The translations under genes were made by a program, and so were the position numbers. The notes below the pieces were generated by a model. It searched no databases, was not told the origin of the DNA, and saw nothing but the letters and a program-made list of their open reading frames with translations. This document shows, piece after piece, positions 43,944 to 53,841 of a stretch of DNA of 64,000 bases. The stretch is taken from the NCBI GenBank assembly GCA_947503245.1, contig CANNCV010000001.1, positions 371,501-435,500 on the forward strand. Direction: 5' to 3'. Each line of letters starts with the position of its first letter. The stretch's first letter is position 1. The DNA comes from an uncultured Sphingomonadaceae bacterium (GTDB lineage: Bacteria > Pseudomonadota > Alphaproteobacteria > Sphingomonadales > Sphingomonadaceae).

Positions 43944-45056
43944 ATGAGCGATATTGAAACCATCAGGGACAATTATCTGGCGCAGATAGCCAATGCCGAT
44001 CTGGCTGCGCTGGAAGATATCCGCGTTGCCGCATTGGGTAAGCAGGGGGAAATCAGCCTGTTGCTCAAGACATTGGGCAAAATGACGCCGGAAGAACGGC
44101 AAAGCGAAGGCCCGCGCATCAATGGTGCGCGCGCTGCGGTGGCCGATGCCATTACGCTGCGTAAAGAAGCGCTGGAAGATGCTGCATTGGCACAGAAACT
44201 GGCGGGTGAGGCGATTGACCTGACCCTGTCTGCCCATGATGCACCGCGCGGCACCATCCACCCGGTATCGCAGGTGATGGACGAGCTGGCCGAAATTTTC
44301 GCTGATCTGGGCTTTGCCGTGGCCACGGGGCCAGAGATTGAGGATGACTGGCGCAATTTCACTGCGCTTAACATTCCCGAGACGCATCCGGCGCGGGCAA
44401 TGCATGATACATTCTATTTCCCCGATCAGGATGAGCAAGGCCGCGAGATGCTGCTGCGCACGCACACATCGCCGGTGCAAATCCGCACCATGATGGATGT
44501 TGCAAAACGCAGTCAGGGTGCGGGGGAACCGATCCGCATTATTGCCCCCGGCCGCACCTATCGCAGCGATAGCGACGCCACACACACACCGATGTTCCAT
44601 CAGGTTGAAGGGCTGGTGATCGACCGCAATATCCATATGGGCCATCTGAAATGGACGCTGGAAACCTTTGTCCGCGCATTTTTTGAACGCGACGATATTG
44701 AGCTGCGCATGCGGCCCAGCTACTTCCCCTTTACAGAGCCTTCCGCCGAGGTGGATGTTGGCTTTTCTGTAGAGAAAGGCAAACGCATTATTGGCGGTGA
44801 CCCTTATGGCGCAAATGGCGGTTGGATGGAGATTTTGGGCAGCGGCATGGTCCACCCCAAGGTGATAGCCAATTGCGGTTTAGATCCGAATGAATGGCAG
44901 GGCTTCGCCTTTGGCTGCGGTATCGACCGGCTGGCCATGTTAAAATATGGCATGGAAGATCTGCGCGCCTTTTTTGATGGTGATCTGCGTTGGTCTGGCC
45001 ATTATGGTTTTGGCGCGCTGGACGTCCCCACATTGTCAGGAGGAGTCGGCGCATGA
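43944..45056 (+). CDS. pheS: Phenylalanine--tRNA ligase, alpha subunit
   Basis: A 370-residue class II synthetase subunit. The N-terminal coiled coil (about 1-90) leads to the catalytic core with [40 protein letters not shown] (motif 2) and [21 protein letters not shown] (motif 3). Stop and the pheT start overlap as ATGA. Confidence 0.97.
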   Translation: MSDIETIRDNYLAQIANADLAALEDIRVAALGKQGEISLLLKTLGKMTPEERQSEGPRINGARAAVADAITLRKEALEDAALAQKLAGEAIDLTLSAHDAPRGTIHPVSQVMDELAEIFADLGFAVATGPEIEDDWRNFTALNIPETHPARAMHDTFYFPDQDEQGREMLLRTHTSPVQIRTMMDVAKRSQGAGEPIRIIAPGRTYRSDSDATHTPMFHQVEGLVIDRNIHMGHLKWTLETFVRAFFERDDIELRMRPSYFPFTEPSAEVDVGFSVEKGKRIIGGDPYGANGGWMEILGSGMVHPKVIANCGLDPNEWQGFAFGCGIDRLAMLKYGMEDLRAFFDGDLRWSGHYGFGALDVPTLSGGVGA

Positions 45057-47647
45057 AGTTCACATTAAGCTGGCTGAAAGAGCATCTTGATACAGATGCC
45101 GATCTGAACACTATCACCGAAAAGCTGACTGCTATCGGGTTGGAGCTGGAGGGGATCGAAAACCCTGCTGATAGCTTGCGCGATTTCCGCATTGCCAAGG
45201 TTATTGAGGCGGTGCAGCACCCCAATGCGGACAAACTGCGGCTATTGAAAGTCGATGATGGCAGCGACAAAGCGCCATGGCAGGTCGTATGCGGCGCGCC
45301 CAATGCGAAAACCGGACTGATCGGCGTATTTGCGCCGCCAGGCACCTATGTCCCCGGCGCAGGTTTCACGTTGAAACCAGCGAAAATCCGTGATGTGGAA
45401 AGTTTCGGCATGATGTGCTCCGCCCGTGAGATGGAGCTGGGTGACGAACATGATGGCATTATCGAGCTGGACCCGTCAGCAGAAAGCGCGGTTGGCCAAA
45501 GCTATCCCGATTATGCCGCCATGGATGATCCGGTCATCGATGTCTCAGTGACCCCCAATAAGCAGGATTGCATGGGCGTGCGCGGCATTGCCCGTGATCT
45601 GGCAGCGGCAGGTTTGGGAACATTAAGGCCATTAAGCGCGGTCATAACACAAACCGTTAGCCCTGAGCCTGTCGAAGGGCGTCTCTCTGCATCTGTGCAG
45701 CATGCTTCGACAAGCTCAGCATTAACGGATTTGGTTGCAAGAAAAGGAGCCGGCCCCGATATTCGTATTGAAGACCATGAAGGGTGCCCTGCATTTTATG
45801 GCTGCACCGTATCTGGCGTCACCAATGGTGCTGCGCCCGCATGGATGCAGCGGCGGCTAAAAGCCATTGGCCAAAACCCGATTTCCGCGCTGGTGGATAT
45901 CACCAACTATGTGATGTTTGATCTGGGCCGGCCCCTGCATGTTTATGATATGGCCAAATTGCATGGCCCGTTGGTGGCCCGCAAGGCAAAGGCGGGCGAG
46001 CGCCTGACCGCATTGAACGGCAAGGAATATACGCTAGACGACACGATGACCGTTATCGCCGATGACCAGCATGCGCATGATATTGGCGGCATTATGGGCG
46101 GGGAAGATACTGGCGCAGAGGCTGGCACCACCAATATCTTGATCGAATGCGCCTATTTCACTCCAGAAAGCATCGCGCGAACCGGCCAAAAGCTGATGCT
46201 GACCAGCGATGCACGGCAACGCTTTGAACGCGGCGTTGATCCGGCCTTTTTGGATGATGGGCTAGAGATTGCGACCGCTTATGTTGTGGCATTGTGCGGA
46301 GGCAGTGCCAGCGCAATAACCCGCACCGGCGCTGCGCCAACTGATGCGCATATTGTGCACTATGATCCCGCGCATTGCGCATCTTTGGGCGGCATAATCG
46401 TCGCATATGATGAGCAGATTACAATCCTAGAACGTCTAGGGTTTACAATTGAACGTCATCCCCGCGCAGGCGGGGATCCAACTCCGCAAGACGCAGCAAG
46501 CGTTGAGCGTGAGAACTGGACCCCGGATCAAGTCCGGGGTGACGCAAATGGTGAGATTTGGTCCATCACCGTGCCAACATGGCGGCGCGATGTGGATGGC
46601 AGCGCGGACATTGTCGAGGAGGTTGTGCGGATTACCGGGCTGGACAGCCTGCCCTCCACCCCTTTGCCACGCGCACCGGGCGTCGCCAAACCAACCGCCA
46701 GCACAGCGCAAATGATGGAGCGGCAGGTGCGCCGCGCCGCCGCTGCGCGTGGTCTGAATGAAGCAGTCAACTGGTCCTTTATCTCTGAAAAAGAGGATGC
46801 AGCTTTGGGCGGCGACCCATCGCCATGGATATTGGCCAACCCAATCTCTGAAGACCTCAAAGTGATGCGCACATCTTTGCTGCCCGGCCTGTTGTCCGCT
46901 GCCAAGCGCAACCGTTCGCGCGGCGCGGCGTCAATCCGTCTGTTCGAAGTCGGGCGGCGCTACTTTAAGGCCGCTGACGGCTCCAGCGATGAACGCGCGA
47001 CATTGGGGCTGGTGCTTGCCGGAGAGGCAACCCCGCGCAATTGGCAAAGCGGCAAGGGGCAACCTTTTGACCCCTATGCCATTAAAGCAGAGGTTTTGGC
47101 GCTGTTGGCAGCCGCTGGCGCACCTGCTGACAAATTGATGGTGTTTGCGCATGACGCAGCCGGACCGGGCGCGCATTACCACCCCGGGCAAGCAGCGACA
47201 TTAAGGCTGGGCCCGAAAAAAATCTTGGCAAGCTTTGGCGCATTGCACCCCAAAACCGCCAAAGCATTCGGGCTTAAAGGTGCGGTTATGGCAGCGGAGA
47301 TTTTTCTCGATGCCATTCCGGCAAAACGCAAAAGCGGCCATATGCGCGAGGTGTATGCACCGCCTGCATTACAGGATGTTAAGCGCGACTTTGCCTTTGT
47401 GGTGGACGATATGCTGGCTGCAGAAGATCTGCTCAAAGCCATTCGCGGATCGGACAAAAAAGCCATTGCCGCAGCGCGGATATTCGATGTGTTTACCGGC
47501 GATGATGTTGGTGCTGGCAAGAAATCACTGGCCGTAGAGGTGACATTGCGGCCCGGTGATGCCAGCTTTACCGATGACGATCTGCAGGCCATTTCGGACA
47601 ATATCGTCGCCGCAGCAGCCAAGCAGGGTGGAGCGCTTAGAGGATAG
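45053..47647 (+). CDS. pheT: Phenylalanine--tRNA ligase, beta subunit, with two repeat-derived insertions
   Basis: An 864-residue protein; the family is usually about 790-800. The N-terminal tRNA-binding domain ([20 protein letters not shown]), B3/B4 editing domain, B5 domain ([19 protein letters not shown]) and the C-terminal FDX-ACB domain are intact. Two stretches look foreign: residues about 204-223 ([10 protein letters not shown]... STSSAL) and about 468-498 ([10 protein letters not shown]... WTPDQVRGD). They are translations of palindromic repeats found elsewhere in the genome. Both stay in frame and fall at domain edges, so the protein may still work. AGGAGGAG precedes the ATG. Confidence 0.94.
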   Translation: MKFTLSWLKEHLDTDADLNTITEKLTAIGLELEGIENPADSLRDFRIAKVIEAVQHPNADKLRLLKVDDGSDKAPWQVVCGAPNAKTGLIGVFAPPGTYVPGAGFTLKPAKIRDVESFGMMCSAREMELGDEHDGIIELDPSAESAVGQSYPDYAAMDDPVIDVSVTPNKQDCMGVRGIARDLAAAGLGTLRPLSAVITQTVSPEPVEGRLSASVQHASTSSALTDLVARKGAGPDIRIEDHEGCPAFYGCTVSGVTNGAAPAWMQRRLKAIGQNPISALVDITNYVMFDLGRPLHVYDMAKLHGPLVARKAKAGERLTALNGKEYTLDDTMTVIADDQHAHDIGGIMGGEDTGAEAGTTNILIECAYFTPESIARTGQKLMLTSDARQRFERGVDPAFLDDGLEIATAYVVALCGGSASAITRTGAAPTDAHIVHYDPAHCASLGGIIVAYDEQITILERLGFTIERHPRAGGDPTPQDAASVERENWTPDQVRGDANGEIWSITVPTWRRDVDGSADIVEEVVRITGLDSLPSTPLPRAPGVAKPTASTAQMMERQVRRAAAARGLNEAVNWSFISEKEDAALGGDPSPWILANPISEDLKVMRTSLLPGLLSAAKRNRSRGAASIRLFEVGRRYFKAADGSSDERATLGLVLAGEATPRNWQSGKGQPFDPYAIKAEVLALLAAAGAPADKLMVFAHDAAGPGAHYHPGQAATLRLGPKKILASFGALHPKTAKAFGLKGAVMAAEIFLDAIPAKRKSGHMREVYAPPALQDVKRDFAFVVDDMLAAEDLLKAIRGSDKKAIAAARIFDVFTGDDVGAGKKSLAVEVTLRPGDASFTDDDLQAISDNIVAAAAKQGGALRG
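45661..45720 (+). repeat. Palindromic repeat inside pheT (first)
   Basis: CCCTGAGCCTGTCGAAGGGC at 45661-45680 and its inverted arm GCTTCGACAAGCTCAGC at 45704-45720, the same arms as the intergenic copy at 27321-27400. It is in frame with pheT. Confidence 0.88.
46454..46544 (+). repeat. Palindromic repeats inside pheT (second)
   Basis: CGTCATCCCCGCGCAGGCGG-type repeat at 46454-46480, related to the 27-bp repeat at 43471, followed by a second palindrome with ACCCCGGATCAAGTCCGGGGT at 46517-46544. The unit adds about 30 in-frame codons to pheT. Confidence 0.85.
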
Positions 47648-47649
47648 TC

Positions 47650-48201
47650 TTGGCTGATCTGTTTCCCGAAACAGTCCCGCCGGACATTATCCGCACGGCC
47701 CATTTTGTCGGCGACATGCGGCTGTCGCTCACGCGTGACTGGTCAGATGGGCCGCGCGCGCTGGCTATTGGGTGCAACCCTTCTGCCGCAGATGGCAGCA
47801 AAGATGACCCCACATCGCGCTGGTGGAATGCATGGTTTATGGCCAATGGCTATGGTGGTTATGACGCGATGAACCTCTACCCCTTTTGCACGCCGCATCC
47901 CAAAGCGTGCCGCGCCTTGATCGCAAAACATCCGCGCAAAACCAAAAAGGCGATGGCCAGTGTCAACCTGCCCGCTTTGCTGGACGCAGCAGCCAAGGCA
48001 GAGACGATATTTGTCTGTTGGGGCAATATTGCATGGGATCAGCAATGGATTGACCATGTCGTCACCTGTTTGCGCAACGCCACCGCAAAAGAGCTGATGT
48101 GTTGGGGCACCACACAGAGCGGCGCGCCCAAACACCCGCTGGCGCGCGGCAAACACCGTATGACAGCCGGCCAGAGCGTGATGTCTTGGGGTAGCCAGTA
48201 A
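47650..48201 (+). CDS. DUF1643 protein
   Basis: A 183-residue protein. The motif GPRALAIGCNPSAADGSKDDPT followed by NLYPFCTPHPK and VCWGNIA... is that of DUF1643, of unknown function. The TTG start has GAGGAT four bases upstream; a later ATG at 47716 would cut the domain. It is transcribed after pheT, only 2 bp from its stop. Confidence 0.8.
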   Translation: MADLFPETVPPDIIRTAHFVGDMRLSLTRDWSDGPRALAIGCNPSAADGSKDDPTSRWWNAWFMANGYGGYDAMNLYPFCTPHPKACRALIAKHPRKTKKAMASVNLPALLDAAAKAETIFVCWGNIAWDQQWIDHVVTCLRNATAKELMCWGTTQSGAPKHPLARGKHRMTAGQSVMSWGSQ

Positions 48202-48240
48202 TCACTTGAAGCAATGATATATGGCTGGCACAAGCCGGTC

Positions 48241-49137
48241 ATGGCCGACCTGATCACACTTACATCCGATATACTCACCGCGCAGATTAACCCGCATGGC
48301 GCGGAGCTTTGGTCGCTTAAGACGCATGATGGCAAAGAGCTGATGACCAATGCTGATCCCGCCTATTGGAGTGGACGTGCGCCTTTGCTCTTTCCGATTG
48401 TGGGCGCATTGAAGGATGGCCGTTACCGGATTGGCGACACGGAATATCCCTTGGAAAAGCATGGCTTTGCCCGCCGCAACCCCTTTGTCGTGCGCGAACA
48501 GAGCGATGATAAAACCGCCCTGACCCTATGCGCCAATGATAAGACGCGGCCGCTTTACCCCTTTGCCTTTAAATTGCGCATGGCCTTTGCCCTGTCTGGC
48601 CCCATATTGCAGATGTCCGCAGAGATCAGCAATCGCGGCGATGTGCCCATGCCCTTCAGCTTTGGCTATCACCCTGCCTTTGCCTGGCCATTGCCCTTTG
48701 GCCCCGATGAATCGAACAGCGCCAAAGCCGATCACCAGATTGAATTTGCCGCAGACGAGCCCGCGCCCATTCGCCGCATCATGCCCGAAACCGGCCTTGT
48801 CCTGCCCGAACCTTTCCCCACACCAGTAACCGGCAACAGCTTTGCGCCGGCACATGATATGTTTGATGCCGATGCGATGATCTGGGACAATCTGCAAAGC
48901 CGTTCGCTCTTATGGGGCGTGCCCGGTCAACAGCGGCTGAAGATCGGTTTTCCCGATACGCCATGGCTGGGCATATGGCAGAAACCGGGCGCGCGCTATC
49001 TGTGTATTGAGCCTTGGGCTGGCATGGCTGACCCCATTGATTTTACAGGGGATTTTTCCGAAAAACCCGGCGTCATGACGTTAGAACCAGAGGAAATGCG
49101 CAGCTTCCGCCTTAACGTCGCTTTGGTTGATGCATAG
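48241..49137 (+). CDS. Aldose 1-epimerase family protein
   Basis: A 298-residue galactose mutarotase-like protein. It shows GAELWSLKTHDGKELM, LLFPIVGALKDGRYRIG and GFARRNPFVV with the catalytic His before it (KHGF), FSFGYHPAFAWPL with the second His, and CIEPWAGMADP. The sugar substrate is not known. A start nine codons earlier (48214) is possible. Confidence 0.85.
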   Translation: MADLITLTSDILTAQINPHGAELWSLKTHDGKELMTNADPAYWSGRAPLLFPIVGALKDGRYRIGDTEYPLEKHGFARRNPFVVREQSDDKTALTLCANDKTRPLYPFAFKLRMAFALSGPILQMSAEISNRGDVPMPFSFGYHPAFAWPLPFGPDESNSAKADHQIEFAADEPAPIRRIMPETGLVLPEPFPTPVTGNSFAPAHDMFDADAMIWDNLQSRSLLWGVPGQQRLKIGFPDTPWLGIWQKPGARYLCIEPWAGMADPIDFTGDFSEKPGVMTLEPEEMRSFRLNVALVDA

Positions 49138-49159
49138 CAAGCGATGTACAGCATCATGA

Positions 49160-50368
49160 TCATGCGCTGGGATAAGCCATATCCAGCGTTTTAAGCGCTT
49201 TAGTGAGCAAGGTTTCATCGTCATCCGCGGCCAATTCCAAAGCCGCAGGGCCGCCATTAAATGCCAATATCACTGGCGCATCCAGATATTTGTGAAATGT
49301 CATCCAGTCATTGAAGTGACCGCGCGGCAAGGCGTTCTCCGGCGTGGTAATATAGGTCGTATCATCCCAAAAGACGCTTTCAAATAACAGGTACAGCTTA
49401 TCCAGTGTGCCCATCCCCATTTGCGCAATTGCCTCTTGCTTGGCCGCTGGCAGCGGCGGCTCAAAAAATATGCCGCCTTGCTTCAAAACACCAAGCGGGA
49501 CAGTGATGATGACAGCATCAAAGCGCGCACTCATGCACCCACTGTGGCGGATAGTAACGCCATCTGCATCATAGCGCACATGGTCGACCGGCGCAGAAAG
49601 CTGCACCGCATAGTCCCCTGATAGTGCAGCGAAGATGTTGTCATAGCCGCTGGGGAGAATATTGTCCGGCCCCCCATAGCCATCATGATCCTCATAAAGC
49701 ACAAGGTTAAGCGTTTTGGGATCTGCACCCAGACTGTTTTGTTCATCGGCAATCATATCTAGCCAGTCAGGCGCCAAATTATCGGGAATAAGCCGGCCAT
49801 CACCGCCCCTTACGGCCATGTCTTTGCTGTTTTCTATCCGCGCAATGCCATGCGCATCCGCGATTGCGCTAATCGGGTTGCCACTAATGCCATGTATCCA
49901 GCTTGCCCCCAATTCCAGCGGCGGGCCAAGATCGCGATTGGTCCAGACCCGTCCGCCAATCCGGTCACGCGCTTCGAATATCGTGACGCTTTTGCCCGAC
50001 ACGGCCAATCTTTGCGCAGCAGAAAGGCCGCTAACCCCTGCGCCGATAACGGCAATATTCTCTGCCATCGATGTACAAAGAGTGTCTGCAGCCCTTTGGC
50101 CGGATTCCAAAGCAGCGTGCACCGTACTGTTATAATCCGGGTGCATGGCTTCACCGGCAAAGAATATGCGATCCGCAACCGGCGCAGCCAATGGCGTAAC
50201 CAGAGAACGGTCCGTGCCTTTCACAAAATGCGAATAGGAGCCAAAGCTAAACGGGTCGTTGCTCCAATTGGTGCGCAAATAGCCAATTAATTTGCGATTC
50301 CCGGCCATCATGCCGGGCGCAGCTGCAAAACCGTTCAGTGATGGGGATGCCAATTTTTCGAAACTCAT
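49160..50368 (-). CDS. Flavin amine oxidase with permuted domain order
   Basis: A 402-residue protein in which the usual C-terminal part comes first. Residues about 28-97 read GYLRTNWSNDPFSFGSYS, then IFFAGEAMHPDYNSTVHAALESG, normally the end of a flavin monoamine oxidase where the isoalloxazine binds. Residues 104 onward read IAVIGAGVSGLSAAQRLA, the FAD-binding N-terminus, then RIGGRVW, ELGASWIHG and DAVIITVPLGVLK, and the chain stops at LDMAYPSA, just where the first segment should continue. The pieces together make one complete fold. An internal ATG at 50068 begins the FAD part but has no ribosome-binding site. GGGG precedes the chosen start. Confidence 0.85.
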   Translation of the reverse strand: MSFEKLASPSLNGFAAAPGMMAGNRKLIGYLRTNWSNDPFSFGSYSHFVKGTDRSLVTPLAAPVADRIFFAGEAMHPDYNSTVHAALESGQRAADTLCTSMAENIAVIGAGVSGLSAAQRLAVSGKSVTIFEARDRIGGRVWTNRDLGPPLELGASWIHGISGNPISAIADAHGIARIENSKDMAVRGGDGRLIPDNLAPDWLDMIADEQNSLGADPKTLNLVLYEDHDGYGGPDNILPSGYDNIFAALSGDYAVQLSAPVDHVRYDADGVTIRHSGCMSARFDAVIITVPLGVLKQGGIFFEPPLPAAKQEAIAQMGMGTLDKLYLLFESVFWDDTTYITTPENALPRGHFNDWMTFHKYLDAPVILAFNGGPAALELAADDDETLLTKALKTLDMAYPSA

Positions 50369-50496
50369 AATGATCACCCCTTTGGTGCAGGTTCGCGGCG
50401 CAATTGCATCCTGTTACAGCAGTTGATAGCCCCATAGAAGCGCAATAGGGCAAGATCATCATTGCCAGCCGTGCAAAATTGCTTAGACAAGCGCGC

Positions 50497-52083
50497 ATGA
50501 GCCAGACAGAAGCCAATAGCCGCCGCACCTTTGCCATTATCTCGCACCCCGATGCGGGTAAGACCACTTTGACTGAGAAGCTGCTTTTAACCGGCGGCGC
50601 CATCCATTTGGCGGGCGAAGTGAAAGCGCGCGGGCAAGCACGGCGCGCACGGTCCGACTGGATGAAGATTGAACAGCAGCGCGGAATTTCCGTGACCTCC
50701 AGCGTTATGACCTTTGAGCGAACGGGTGCCAATGGCGAGACCATCACCTTCAACCTGCTCGACACGCCGGGGCACGAAGACTTTTCCGAAGATACCTATC
50801 GCACGCTGACTGCGGTGGACAGCGCGATCATGGTGATCGACGCGGCCAAGGGCATAGAGCCGCAAACCCGCAAATTGTTTGAAGTATGCCGTTTGCGATC
50901 CGTGCCCATCATCACCTTCATCAACAAGGTGGACCGCGAAGGCCGCGACCCGTTTGAGCTGATTGACGAAGTGGCCGATATGCTGGCGCTGGATGTCTGC
51001 CCGATGAGCTGGCCCGCTGGCATGGGTGGATTGTTTGAAGGTATTTACAGCCTGGAAAGCCATAGGCTGAGCCAGCCCGAGGGCGAGAGCAAGGAATATA
51101 TGGGCGATGCCACGTCTTTTGACGGTTTGGATGACCCGGCTTTGGCGGATCATCTGTCTGCCGATGCTTTGGAACGGCTGCGTGAAGAGGCAGGATTGGC
51201 CGCCGCCTATTCCAGCTTTGATTTGGATGATTACCGCGCGGGCAATCTGACCCCGGTTTATTTCGGCTCTGCGCTCAAGCAATTTGGTGTTGAGGAATTG
51301 ATTGAGGCGATAGCCGCTCATGCACCGCCGCCGCGCCCACAGCCAGCCGAGCCAGAGGAAATTGACCCTTCCCTGCCCGAAGTGACGGGTTTTATCTTCA
51401 AAGTACAGGCCAATATGGACCCGCAGCACCGTGACCGTATTGCCTTTATGCGGCTATGTTCAGGACAATTTAAGCGCGGCATGAAGCTGACGCCAAGCGG
51501 CCATGGCAAACCGATTGCCGTGCATTCGCCCATCATGTTTTTCGCGCAGGACCGCGAAATCGCCGACATTGCTTTGCCCGGCGATATTATCGGCATTCCC
51601 AATCATGGCACATTGCGCGTGGGCGATACGCTGAGCGAAAAAAATGATGTGCGCATCACCGGCCTGCCCAATTTTGCGCCGGAAATTCTGCGCCGCGTCC
51701 AGCTAAAAGACCCGACCAAGACCAAGCAATTGCGCAAGGCATTGGATGACCTGTCTGAAGAAGGGGTGATTCAGGTTTTCTATCCGGAAATTGGCGGTCA
51801 GTGGATTGTTGGCGTGGTCGGGCAATTGCAATTGGAAGTGCTGATTTCGCGTCTTTCTGCGGAATATAAGGTGGAGGCCGTGCTGGAACAGGCGCCATTT
51901 GAAACCGCCCGATGGATTAGCGGCGAAGACAGCACACTCGACGCCTTTGCCCGGATATCGCAATCCAATCTGGCAAAGGACCGCGACGGCAATCTCGTCT
52001 TCCTAGCGCGTTCGGCCTGGGATGTTGGTTATCAGGAAGAGAAAAACCCCGATATTACGTTTAAAGCAACGAGAGAGCGGTGA
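50497..52083 (+). CDS. prfC: Peptide chain release factor 3
   Basis: A 528-residue GTPase that recycles RF1/RF2. The G domain has SHPDAGKTTLTEK (G1), QQRGISVTSS (G2), LLDTPGHEDFSEDT (G3) and FINKVDREGRD (G4). Domain II begins LPEVTGFIFKVQANMDPQHRDR, and the C-terminus has LQLEVLISRLSAEY. The frame starts six codons earlier, but ATG at 50497 gives the family N-terminus. It is divergent from the amine oxidase. Confidence 0.95.
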   Translation: MSQTEANSRRTFAIISHPDAGKTTLTEKLLLTGGAIHLAGEVKARGQARRARSDWMKIEQQRGISVTSSVMTFERTGANGETITFNLLDTPGHEDFSEDTYRTLTAVDSAIMVIDAAKGIEPQTRKLFEVCRLRSVPIITFINKVDREGRDPFELIDEVADMLALDVCPMSWPAGMGGLFEGIYSLESHRLSQPEGESKEYMGDATSFDGLDDPALADHLSADALERLREEAGLAAAYSSFDLDDYRAGNLTPVYFGSALKQFGVEELIEAIAAHAPPPRPQPAEPEEIDPSLPEVTGFIFKVQANMDPQHRDRIAFMRLCSGQFKRGMKLTPSGHGKPIAVHSPIMFFAQDREIADIALPGDIIGIPNHGTLRVGDTLSEKNDVRITGLPNFAPEILRRVQLKDPTKTKQLRKALDDLSEEGVIQVFYPEIGGQWIVGVVGQLQLEVLISRLSAEYKVEAVLEQAPFETARWISGEDSTLDAFARISQSNLAKDRDGNLVFLARSAWDVGYQEEKNPDITFKATRER

Positions 52084-52086
52084 GAG

Positions 52087-52560
52087 ATGGGCTATCGCAA
52101 AATCTATAGTGTCATTTTATCAGCCTTATGCCTTTTTGTGGCAGCTTGCCAGGCAGATGCTCAGTCTAATTCTTATAAAGATGATTTGGTCCTTGAAATA
52201 GAGAGCACAATCGCGCTTCCAGAAAGCGCCTATCCACTTGCAGAATATGCGCGGGTGTATTTTCAGGCACCTAATGGGGAAATATATGCCCGCTATATTA
52301 AAAACTTCGATGAAGAATTAAGCGGTAGCCTCACTTGTGAGAAAGTGGTCAGCTTTAAAGATGGCGATATCGAAACCGAGACGGCTCCTTGCGGCGATAC
52401 CTTCCCCGAAAAGCCAAAATTCAGGACTGGAGAAAGCGTCTGGGTGAAAGATGAAAGCGAACTTCCCAGCCTAAATGATGGAGGCTGCGACCTTATTACT
52501 ATCGTTTATAACAATGCGAAAAAATCTTTCGAATTTGTTCACTGCAATGGTGTGGCGTAA
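52087..52560 (+). CDS. Hypothetical lipoprotein
   Basis: A 157-residue protein with a signal peptide and lipobox (FVAAC, Cys at about residue 20). The mature part has beta-rich stretches (ARVYFQAPNGEIYARYI) and four further Cys residues that could form disulfides. It starts 3 bp after the prfC stop. No family is recognised. Confidence 0.65.
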   Translation: MGYRKIYSVILSALCLFVAACQADAQSNSYKDDLVLEIESTIALPESAYPLAEYARVYFQAPNGEIYARYIKNFDEELSGSLTCEKVVSFKDGDIETETAPCGDTFPEKPKFRTGESVWVKDESELPSLNDGGCDLITIVYNNAKKSFEFVHCNGVA

Positions 52561-52701
52561 AATAGAGATCTCGTAAAACCCATCATCTGACACGCCTACC
52601 TTTGCGCGAATATCTGTGCGCTGCCTAATATGCTTATTAAATATAGCATTTTTCATCATTCCTCTTTGCTGGTTAGCGGCCATGCGCTAAATGCTTGCGC
52701 C

Positions 52702-53841
52702 ATGAATGATGTAGCTCCTCTTACAGGCCCGCAAGCCAAGCCGTGGATTAACGCACTTGCGCCTTATCAACCGGGTAAAGCCAAGGCGAAAGATGGCCGG
52801 GCGCTGAAAAAGCTGTCGGCGAATGAAAATCCGCTGGGCTGTGCGCCGGCGGCGCTGGCGATCCTGCGCGGAGAGGGCGATGCAGCGCCATCGGGCGATG
52901 ATGGTGCACGCTATCCCGACCCGGATTGCATCGCGCTTCGCAGTGCGCTTGGCGCGCATCATCAATTGCCGCCCGAACAGTTAGTCTGTGCTGCGGGATC
53001 AGGTGATTTACTGGGCTTGGCCGCTCAGGGTTACGCCAGTATCGGTGACGAGATTATATACGCGCGTTATGGTTTTTCTTTGTACGACATAATTGCTCGC
53101 CGCATTGGCGCAACGCCTATCGTGGTGCCTGATGCGCATTATGCCAGCGACCTTGATGCGATATTGGCCGCTATCACCCCGCGCACCCGCCTTATCTATC
53201 TGGCCAACCCCAATAACCCAACCGGCACCATGGTTTCTGATGCCGATATAGCCGCGTTTCATGCCGCATTGCCGCCGCATATCCTGCTGGTGCTGGATCA
53301 GGCCTATGCTGAATATCTGGATGATGATGGACTGCAGGCTTTTGATCTGGCGCGCACGGCAAACAATGTTTTGATCACGCGCACATTCTCCAAAATATAT
53401 GGTCTGGCGGCGCAGCGTATTGGTTATGCCTTTGGTGCACCCGCATTGATTGATACATTAAACCGCATCCGCGCACCATTTAACGTCACCACCACTGGCC
53501 AAGCCGCCGCCATAGCCGCTTTGGGCGATCAGCATTTTGTGCAGCAATCGCGCGCGCACAACAGCCAATGGCGCGATTGGCTGATGCGTGAGATTGGCGC
53601 TCTGGGCAATGCCGGGCTGACCGCCATTGAAAGCCATGCCAATTTTCTGCTGGTGCGTTTTGATGGCGCTTTGACAGCAGAGGCCGCGCTAAATGGCTTG
53701 GCCGATCACGGCTATATGACCCGCTGGCTGCCCGGCCAGGGATTGCCCGATTGCCTGCGCATCACCATTGGCGATGAAGCGGATATGCGCAGCGTTGCCA
53801 CCATATTGCGGCAATTGGTGCAACAGGCGGACCAGATATGA
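52702..53841 (+). CDS. hisC: Histidinol-phosphate aminotransferase
   Basis: A 379-residue PLP enzyme. It has LSANENPLGCAP, YPDPDC, the PLP-anchoring NPNNPTGTM, DQAYAEYL and the Schiff-base Lys in TRTFSKIYGLAAQRIGYAFG. In Sphingomonads and relatives this protein often also transaminates aromatic precursors; the next gene is tyrA, which fits such a role. The start at 52702 avoids a hydrophobic upstream extension. Confidence 0.92.
   Translation: MNDVAPLTGPQAKPWINALAPYQPGKAKAKDGRALKKLSANENPLGCAPAALAILRGEGDAAPSGDDGARYPDPDCIALRSALGAHHQLPPEQLVCAAGSGDLLGLAAQGYASIGDEIIYARYGFSLYDIIARRIGATPIVVPDAHYASDLDAILAAITPRTRLIYLANPNNPTGTMVSDADIAAFHAALPPHILLVLDQAYAEYLDDDGLQAFDLARTANNVLITRTFSKIYGLAAQRIGYAFGAPALIDTLNRIRAPFNVTTTGQAAAIAALGDQHFVQQSRAHNSQWRDWLMREIGALGNAGLTAIESHANFLLVRFDGALTAEAALNGLADHGYMTRWLPGQGLPDCLRITIGDEADMRSVATILRQLVQQADQI

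Noticed and set aside
43728-44855. A 375-codon open frame on the minus strand, opposite pheS
   Set aside because: It lies fully inside pheS, has no known motif, and its composition mirrors the codon pattern of the sense gene.
50068-50368. Reading the amine oxidase locus as two separate genes
   Set aside because: The frame is continuous through the junction and the internal ATG at 50068 has no ribosome-binding site. A separate 100-residue C-terminal piece would have no use alone. It remains possible and is noted in the finding.
50587-51429. A 280-codon open frame opposite prfC
   Set aside because: It is antisense to conserved GTPase motifs of prfC and shows no domain of its own.
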